Origin: Zymoseptoria tritici IPO323
Lineage: Eukaryota > Ascomycota > Dothideomycetes > Mycosphaerellales > Mycosphaerellaceae
DNA length: 64,000 nucleotides
Reading direction: 5' to 3'
Assembly (NCBI RefSeq): GCF_000219625.1
Contig: NC_018205.1
Location: forward strand, 372,001 to 436,000
The position numbers and the translations under genes were made by a program. Below the pieces are notes generated by a model. It was given only the letters and a program-made list of their open reading frames with translations. It was not told the DNA's origin and ran no database searches. This document shows, piece after piece, positions 56,966 to 64,000 of the stretch (positions are counted from its first letter, which is position 1; each line of letters begins with the position of its first letter).

Positions 56966-59719
56966 ATGGACAACATCCTGGCTCGCCTCCGGAGCGCACC
57001 CTTAACAAACAATGAAGAAATGCGTGTAGCCTTCTCGACTGCGTAGAACACTAGAGAGCTGGGAAAACTTAAGAGTCTCCTTAAGAGTATGCCAGATGCG
57101 GACCGCGAGCGAGTAGTGTTAGACATCGTTAATACCTTGGAATTAGGATTGGAAAAAGCAGTAGAGTTTGCAGTAGGCATGTGGGATTTCGTGCGGATAA
57201 ACCGGGTCCCTATTACCTTAGGAACCGGGAGGATTACTAGACAGGATAGTATTGTAGCTACTTATCCGAGGCTGGTAGCGGCAGCTACGGATGGCAGGAG
57301 GACCCGCAACCGCAAGAAGGGCATTTACGACGCCCTTACAAAAGAATAGGGATAGGACGTAATGGATGTAAACCCGGAACTAAGGTAATACGTGTACAAA
57401 TCCGAGAACATAGCAAAAGAGATTCGAAAGCTGTCTTCGAAGTACAAGACGTAGTCCGATAAGGGTACGACAGTAGCTATGCTTGTTTTACGAGAATACA
57501 TTCGTCAGTACAGTTAGGGTGCTAGACAGGGATATGTGGATCCGAGAGGGACTAAGTATACTACCAAGGACTTCTTTATAGTCGCTAAACTAGGAGGAAT
57601 CGATCGCCCTACGTAGGAGCAGATTAACATCGTGCGCAATACGTACAACCGGCACATGGATAGTCGTAGGTAGATAGTGCCCTACAAGCCTAAGGGAAAG
57701 GAGAAGGAAATTGCGTCTGGATCTAACACTTAGAAGCAGATCGAAGCACCTCCCGCTATAAGCACGCGGTCCAAAACTAAGGAAAAGCCAGCTAATCTCG
57801 GCAGTCTTCCTATCCGCGGTACTCCTTCCGAGAGTGGCTCCGGCCGCCCCCAAATACTATACTCCGGCAGATCCATTTCTAGCCCTAGTCTCGGAGGGAG
57901 TATCTACGCGTCTCCTATTGTTCGTACTATAGGAAGGGCTCGTTCGGTAAGTTAGGCAGTAACTGAAACATAGATCGCTCTCGGCATGCCTATTACGGAA
58001 CCTACGAACACGACCTGTGATTGCAAGAACGCCTTACCTTAAATCATCGCTACGATTAATAGCCTAAGGAGGCTTCCGCTTTCGCAACGCCTTGCTACCC
58101 CGAACTAGCTGTTTCGATGCCTGCAGCTGCTGTATCCGGACAGTACGAAGCCAAAGGATAAGTGCACGTTCCTGTGCTACAACTATGCGAGGGACCTGCT
58201 TCGGTACTTCGGAATTAAGGTAAAGACCGGGAATGTAATAGCAAAGAATAACACGCTCTTTAAACTTACTACCCTTAAGTACGATACGTATAAGCTTAGC
58301 TAGCTAAAGACAGGTTCCGAGACGTATAAGATGTGGTTTAAGGATGCTCGTCCGTCTCGACTATCGGACTTCCTTAGGCCGTACCGCTTCGACAATAACG
58401 TTCCACGTAGAGAACTCGGCTAGCTTAACTTTGACGGCTTCTTTAACAAGGCTCGCCAAGCGATGTACTTGACGGCCGGTTAGGAGAACGAGTTTAAGAG
58501 AAATGGCACGCTTAACATTCCCCTCTTCGCGTAGATCGGACAGGACAAGGCCCTTTGCAAGATTATTAATAAGGAAATAGATATGTACTTGTGGCATTAG
58601 CGCGAAATTAATGGCTAGCCTAACTACGGATGGCTTCGCACGATGTGCTACTCTTAGATCTAGCAGCTTATCCGCTAGGACATCTTATACTAGCTGCTAT
58701 ATGTTCTTCTGCGAGGTGACTATAAGCACCGGCTGGTGTCGTACCTATACTACGCCAAAAGCACTAAGAAGGGCGACAACACTACCTTTAAGCACATCGA
58801 CCTTACGGTCAGCCGTATAGTCGAGGAGAATTGCGGTATTAACCAGATTTAAGGTACGGTCTCCTTAACAGACGAGGGCAAGAAGGACTGTACGGTGCTC
58901 GTTAAGAGGATGCACGAGAAGGAGATCTTTTAGGAATAGTACTAGTAGATGAGGGCTAACAACTGCGTAGACGGAGTAGTACAGAAGATTAATAATACAG
59001 TGCTGCCGTAACACTTCCTGGATCGCCATGAGCTTAAGTAGGAACACGTTCCTTGCAAGGCATTTGATGTTCGCATTATAGTTCCGCATCTGCTACATAG
59101 TGTCGACACTAAGGTAGAGACCGAACGTCGAACGATTCTTCCCTAGTTCGTAGCTGTGTATGTAGATGGTTCTCTCGAGTGTGCCGAAGCTGGTGACTAG
59201 GAGATGCTGCGCAAAGCTTACATAGACCTGACCGCCCCCGACAAGACACCCTCCGGTCTTATTAACAAGTACGGCAAGATTCCTTACGCCTTCCCTGCGG
59301 CTGTGTCTTTAATACCTAACAACTACATCGCTGCTGCACTTGTTGCTTACGAGAAGTAGGAGAGCCCTGGAGTCGTCGTCGAACTAGAGAAGCTTATACG
59401 CCTTAATGTTGTCGATCTAAGGGCATAGATTAAGAAGCAGCGGGATGCGACTGTAGCTCGAGTGAAGGCAAACTATAAGGACATTAAGTACGCGGAGAGG
59501 AATACGTTCGGTAACCGATCGTACTACAACGCTAAGGACAAGCACCCGACCGACTTCTAGAAGCACTAACCTCTACTAGCTAAAGTCGCTCCTAACGATG
59601 CAGACGACAGGGAGCATAAGCTGCTTAGGCAGGGAGATACGGACATCGCAGTACCCCAGGAAGTCCCCGACTTACTTATCGGCAAGGATAGCAAGCGCGT
59701 ACCTGGACGCGACATGTAG
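56966..59719 (+). pseudogene. Gypsy B extra ORF, putative Fe(II)/2OG dioxygenase-like protein
   Basis: One frame of 918 codons runs from ATG 56966 to TAG 59717-59719 and keeps its register throughout; internal stops are TAG/TAA at Gln-like codons. The N-terminal 120 residues are helical and charged. A basic Ser/Pro/Lys linker follows (about 230-330), then a helical domain with Leu-Cys-Tyr-Asn-Tyr-Ala-Arg-Asp. Residues 608-612 read Phe-Lys-His-Ile-Asp (HxD at 610/612). Pro-His-Leu-Leu-His-Ser-Val gives a distal His711 (or 708), and Arg721-Arg722 follow about ten residues later, the HxD...H...R order of Fe(II)/2-oxoglutarate dioxygenases. The function is inferred from that pattern and a remembered resemblance to fungal hypothetical proteins. 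It sits between pol and the 3' LTR, in pol orientation. Confidence 0.5.
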
Positions 59720-59751
59720 TAGGAGGATAGTACTTAGCGATAGGTTTACAA

Positions 59752-59790
59752 TGTTTCCTAGACCAAAATCCGCATCGGGTCTGGGAAACA
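59752..59790. repeat. TGTTTCCTAGAC hairpin after the extra ORF
   Basis: TGTTTCCTAGAC, 15 bases, GTCTGGGAAACA, 32 bp behind the extra ORF's stop. Confidence 0.75.
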
Positions 59791-60085
59791 TTTAGTGCGA
59801 ACAGGACATAAGGAGCGGCTGTTTTCTGCACTAGCGCTTGTTTTAAGGTTCTTTTTTTCTTTTTGTTGTTTCTTTTGTTTTGTTTCTTTTGTTTTGGATG
59901 CGATGCATGCGATAGACATACGTAGTAGGTACAAAACCCGAGGATGGGGACAGTCTACGTTAGCAACAAGTTGAAAAGGACGACGCTAGTGCTAGATCTG
60001 GAGGGTTTTTACGCTATAAGCGTACACAATGGTATGGTTTGGGTTCTTGCAGTGTCTGGGTTAGACACTACAGGAGGGGGACGGA
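59791..60085. other. pre-LTR segment of Gypsy B
   Basis: T-rich run (TTTTTTTCTTTTTG near 59850), then AGGAGGGGGACGGA directly before the 3' LTR, a likely polypurine tract. No gene. Confidence 0.55.
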
Positions 60086-60358
60086 TGTAGTGGGGAATAT
60101 CGCACTGTCACGTGCGGTCTGTATCTAGCTTCAGCTTCGTGTGTAGGTCGGAGGATCATAAAGACACCGACCTAGAGAGATACGACCCTACGCACACGAG
60201 GCCTAACAGTACAGAGCTCTTAATACTACCTCCTTTGCCCCCCTACCTTTCACTCTAATTGTACAGTTTACCGCCCTTTTTGCCCCCTATGCTACTCCAT
60301 ACGTCCGCACTGCTACTATCCGCAGGAGATCGGAACCTTTGGAAGTTCCCCCCTCACA
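60086..60358 (+). repeat. Gypsy B 3' LTR
   Basis: 273 bp, starts TGTAGTGGGG, ends CCTCACA, followed by AGAC. Confidence 0.92.
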
Positions 60359-60362
60359 AGAC

Positions 60363-61210
60363 GCATGTCGGTAGGGCCGGAGCTAAAGGTAATCGCACCC
60401 TGTTCGTTGGAGGCGAAAGGGCGTACGGCAAGATGTAGTTCGATTACTCCATTGGAGCGGGGAGTCTGAAGAAAGCAAAAGTTAGGGAAAGGTCGTTGCG
60501 GTATAGTTGCGGGACAACATACGCGCGACGCGCTAGAAGAAAACATGCCAGCCACCTGCGAGGCGTGTGTGCTATTAAGGCGCGTAGCGGCCTCGTTAGC
60601 GAGGAGAGTAGCCTCTATATTAGAACGAGGCTTCGAAGTTGGGCCGAATAACTAGTGTCCCTAGCGAGACGCATTCGCCTCTATCTGCTAGATCTCGGAG
60701 TTATGCGTCTTTGCAGCTAGAGATAGGTTAAGGCCGGCCGTAAAAGCTACGTCATCCTCGCGGACATACTCCTCCAAGTTATCTAATAGGATGCCCTCCT
60801 CCTCTATTTCGCGGCAGACGCAGTTAATTTCCTTATAGTAGATATTAAAGAGGGAATGGATCTTGTTAACTCTACCCTGCATACCGCCGAGCACCTGCGA
60901 TGTAGTTAGTTAAAGTCTACAAGTTATAGCGAAGCGCATACGTACCTAATAGCAACCTTTACGGTTGTTAGATTTGCAAAACTTGCAAGCCTTATTTAGC
61001 GGCTTATTGTATTCCCTGCCAACCGCAATGGACTTTGCGCACCTATAGCAATCGATCTGGGTAGCAGGAGCATCCGGAGCTATGTCGTCTGCGCTTTACT
61101 TATAGACAGCTTCCTCTAGTAGATTAGTTAGATATACGAAGTCCGCTATAGCGCCCTTCTAGTAGCCTATAGCTGTGGAGGCGTACGGCACGCTTGCGTG
61201 CGGGTGATAA
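60363..61210 (-). pseudogene. Gypsy A antisense gene, 5' part
   Basis: On the minus strand, from about 61200, the frame has a helical start (Ala-Ile-Ala-Asp-Phe-Val-Tyr-Leu), then a Cys cluster at about 61060-60950: Asp-Cys-Tyr-Arg-Cys-Ala-Lys, about 18 residues later Cys-Lys-Phe-Cys-Lys, and Lys-Gly-Cys. This spacing could bind zinc. An acidic coil follows (Glu-Ile-Glu-Glu-Glu-Gly, 60894-60688), then a Ser/Pro/Ala-rich part up to the Gypsy B insertion. The frame continues at 46536 on the far side of Gypsy B (241 codons from the GTG at 60894 to 46345, exactly in phase). No start Met is certain. TAG/TAA stops only. Confidence 0.6.
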
Positions 61211-61594
61211 TGTTAATTAGTAATATTAGTTGTAGATCGGTTGCGGTTTGGTTGCGAATGCGGTGTGGAAAGAAGAAGTCCTATCGAGGAAAAGTCGTTC
61301 GTAAGGAAAATATTTACGGCATGGATTCGCGGGCGTTCCGCCGAGGATTAACTAGAGTGTTAATAAAAATTCGGAATAACAACGCGGGGCTGCGCCCAGC
61401 GACCGTCGCTACGTAGACGCTCCGCAACGACTAAACTAAGACGACTAGAAGTACGTGAACCGTGGCGGATCGTAAGGGATCCGAGAGGAGTAAGAAATGA
61501 ATACCAAGAGAGTTAGGACTATAGAGCGCAAGGAGGCGTAGGCGGATAGCCAGGACCTCTGCTACTAAGGATATCAGCACAAGGAGGAGGCGTG

Positions 61595-61896
61595 TGTGAA
61601 AGGCGCCAAGGCTGAACGTAGGCGGACCGTAGGGACCTTTAGGTTGTTGCGAAGTCCCTGCGGTATCGTTACGGTGTGCACATGCGGGTGCGAGTTAGAT
61701 GTCGCGCAGCGAGTCGCAGGCGTACCGCACCTAGTCCGCACCGACTCGTGTCCATCTCTCGAGGGTTAAATAGGTAGCCGCCGTAGGCGGATCGAAAGGG
61801 TAAGAATTACTCTTGTACCAGATAGTACGGTATCCTCACACTGTTGCACACCCGAGTAGTACGCTTGTTCATACATCCCTACCACTCATTATTACA
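61595..61896 (+). repeat. Gypsy A 3' LTR
   Basis: 302 bp, preceded by AAGGAGGAGG (polypurine tract), ends ATTACA, then TTAAG. Confidence 0.92.
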
Positions 61897-64000
61897 TTAA
61901 GTAGCCAATGTAGGCTCTAGCTTCTATCTTATCCCGCCTTGCAATGTCTCTTCTTAAGGCATAAGCCTTGCAGCCTATTAGATGGAGATGGGCTAGGAAT
62001 GGCTTCTTTGTTGTTACCCTCTTAAATAGGGTTATCTATTGCAGTTTAGCTGTAGGTGTCCTGTTTAGAAGGTACATAGCTGAATCTAATAGCTATGGCT
62101 ATAGCTTCTTTGGCAGATGGCTATTAATTCTGAGGGTTCTTGCCTTTGTTACAATCTCCCTGCCTGCCACTTTACTAGCACTATTCTAAGCAGGAGTCTC
62201 TGCTGCAGTTGGCAGTATTGTCAGGCTAAGTTTGGCAGCAGCCTTGCCTGCGTCCTTGCTAATTATAGGCTCTATATTAGACCTAAACAAGATTGTCTTA
62301 GCCTGCAGAGTTACTTCTATCTTCTTAAAATAGCCTGCAATCTTGGCCACTGCCTAAGGCTTGGTTGCTACTGGTTTACCTGTATAGAAGGCCTTATTGT
62401 CGTAGTAGAAGTAACTATAGAACTTGTAAACTACTCTGTTTAGGCCTGGAAGTAATAGCTCTATCTTAATTAAATCCTATGAACATACTGCTATCTAAGC
62501 ATGTTCTGCCTAAGGCAGCACTTCCCTATGCTTCTCAGAACGTCTGGAAATCACTGCCTTAGCCTTAGCTAGCAGGCATGTGTTACATATAACTCTATTT
62601 AGAGGTTCCTCCCCTGTCTCTGTATCAATTACTCTGCAGCTATCTGTCGATAGCTCTAAGTGCTTAATAGCCCTAATAGAAGGATAACCAAGCAACTAAT
62701 GCTACTAGTTAGCAGTTGCAGCGAGTGCAGGAAGTAGTGCAGTAGATAAGAGAACTACTACAGTGCTGGAATTAAGAGCTGTAGTCTTAATTATGTCAGC
62801 TTCTCTATATGGAGAATCCGGGGACCCCTTGCTTATGTCAGCAGCCCCTAACACTTCAGCCATTAAATTCTGAAAACTATCACATTGTCGTAATAGTGCA
62901 AAACCTGCATAACTCGCGCAGTTTGCAGAACCATCACATATGCGTAATGGTGCAGAGGCCGTTGCCTTAGATTTGGTCGGGCCCCGGGTGCCTAACGGCT
63001 TAGAAACTGCGGCTATTCCAGCTACACTGTCTTCTGGCAGTTTCTCAATGATCTAATAGCTACTTCTGCCATTAGAGTGTTCCGGTGTAAGGAGGGCCTA
63101 GAGCTTAGGGAATTTATGTGCCTCTCCTTTAATTAGCCTGTTAGGCTAGTTCCTTGTGTTATGATAGATACCCTTCTTGTTTAGTATCTGAAGAGATACT
63201 AAACTAGTAAAGAACTCTGGAATTAACCTGGCTTCTAGCAGGGTAAGCTTCCTTGTGATTCTATCTGCTATTGTAAGTATAACTACTGCATCTACAATAG
63301 CTTCTAGGAAGTATTTCTTGTCCCCTGAGATTACATAGTTAAAAGGCCCAGGTAGCCTTAACTTGACGATTCTTGGCCTTATAGCGTCGTTTACAATGTG
63401 AACATTGGCTCCTCTATTAAGGATAGCTATCCTATGCAGCCTGCCATCCTAACTAAGGGAACTAACACTTGGTTTAAAGGAAGTTGTAGTCGCTGTAGCT
63501 GCTGTGTCTTGCGTATCTAACACTATTCCAGAAGAGTCCTTAACCTGTTAATAAGCTTAAATAATCTTGTTAACCCTCTCCTTTAGGCCCTTATCCTCTC
63601 TGAACCGCTTCTTAATCCTGTCTTTAATGTCCTTCCTTAGCTTCTAGTTGTTAGGCCTTAGAAAGTCTGGATTTAGGTAGAAATACACCCTGTAGCGGTA
63701 TAGCTTGCTACAGAGACACAATAACTTTAGCTTGTCAGAACTAGCTTTACCTAAAGCCGTAGCTATTGCAGTTCCAGCAACAGAGGCCTTGTGAACCTTG
63801 CCCCTGAACTTGGTCTCCCTATTGTGTTAGAAGTAGGCTTCCTATACAGTTAATTCTAAGTGCAGAGCAGTAACTGCACCTGTTTCTTGCTTATTAAGCA
63901 ACTTGCCAGTTCTTGTAGCTACATAGTTAGAGTAGAGTGGGGTTATGGAAGTTAACTATGCTTGTGTCGATTTATTGTCTGTCTAAGCCCCTAAGGCATC
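61897..64000 (-). mobile_element. copia C, upstream half (gag and integrase), runs off the window
   Basis: The minus strand resumes the copia interrupted at 39610. 62695-62510 has the pre-integrase and zinc-finger region (His-Leu-Glu-Leu, then Cys-Asn-Thr-Cys-Leu-Leu-Ala-Lys-Ala). Towards 62000 the integrase end is readable (Ala-Met-Tyr-Leu-Leu-Asn-Arg-Thr-Pro, then Gly-Cys-Lys-Ala-Tyr). Protease and Gag would lie upstream, at 62.8-64 kb, where only short pieces are readable. TAG stops occur but are sparser than in copia 1 and 2. The 5' LTR must be beyond 64000. Confidence 0.75.

Larger units (their letters stand above)
46537..60358 (+). mobile_element. Gypsy B LTR retrotransposon, 13.8 kb
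   Basis: 273-bp LTRs (46537-46809, 60086-60358) start TGTAGTGGGG and end TTACA/TCACA, with TSD AGAC. Between them: a 1.8-kb leader with a 362-bp tandem duplication, gag-pol (about 48640-55700), a repeat-rich spacer, a 918-codon extra ORF (56966-59719) and seven copies of a short hairpin. At 13.8 kb it is more than twice the usual Gypsy length. Stops are TAG/TAA, milder than in the copia pair. It is inserted in the antisense gene of Gypsy A. Confidence 0.92.
39611..61896 (+). mobile_element. Gypsy A (chromovirus), 22.3 kb including Gypsy B
   Basis: 302-bp LTRs (39611-39912, 61595-61896) start TGTGAAAGGCGCC and end in TATA/TACA, with TSD TTAAG. Without Gypsy B (46537-60362) the element is about 8.5 kb. 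Plus-strand gag-pol ends in a chromodomain, the mark of chromoviruses, and an antisense gene fills the space between pol and the 3' LTR. The two LTRs differ by a handful of C/T changes, so the insertion is fairly young but RIP-hit. It sits inside copia C. Confidence 0.93.

Overview
The window is filamentous-ascomycete nuclear DNA. The evidence is short GT..AG introns of about 48-78 nt in host genes, fungal families (AP-1-like bZIP, ACR3, rhodanese-type arsenate reductase, MCT-type MFS transporter), and transposons with transition damage typical of repeat-induced point mutation (RIP). Expected CAG/CAA (Gln) codons have become TAG/TAA, so long coding regions are dotted with stops but keep their frame. 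A Dothideomycete-like black fungus fits, but the class is inferred.

Layout. 1-4.6 kb: gene-poor host DNA with a kinase-like fragment, a hypothetical protein at 2277-2822 and a small damaged gene at 4035-4577. 4659-10058: a TIR-bounded element (36-bp perfect inverted repeats) with a stop-riddled integrase-core transposase, a second ORF of unknown function and an antisense zinc/coiled-coil ORF. 10.06-15.1 kb: host DNA with hypothetical ORFs and an ankyrin-repeat remnant. 15132-21488: Ty1/copia copy 1 (171-bp LTRs, TSD ACTAC). 21.5-33.9 kb: an arsenic-resistance cluster (bZIP regulator, ACR3 arsenite efflux, ACR2-type arsenate reductase) followed by an MFS transporter whose third exon is split by copia copy 2 (27274-33629, TSD CCCTC). 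34492-36288: a Fot1/Pogo-type transposase remnant on the minus strand. From about 37.5 kb to the end: a three-level nest. A minus-strand copia (C) is split by Gypsy A (39611-61896, chromovirus, 302-bp LTRs, TSD TTAAG), which is split by Gypsy B (46537-60358, 273-bp LTRs, TSD AGAC).

How it works together. In the arsenic cluster the reductase would convert arsenate to arsenite, ACR3 would export arsenite, and the bZIP would probably control both through a shared 548-bp divergent promoter. The reductase and ACR3 frames look intact. The transposon part is a RIP-silenced graveyard.

Most interesting signals: (1) a 918-codon extra ORF behind pol in Gypsy B with an HxD...H...R pattern like Fe(II)/2-oxoglutarate dioxygenases; (2) antisense accessory ORFs in the copia pair, Gypsy A and the TIR element, the Gypsy A one running in frame across the Gypsy B insertion; (3) a tRNA-Cys-like cloverleaf inside both copia copies; (4) seven copies of a hairpin (TGTTTCCTAGAC...GTCTGGCAAACA) in Gypsy B, mostly flanking its ORFs; (5) short GC-rich words (GCTCGC; CGGTTGCG) scattered through the TIR element and Gypsy A.
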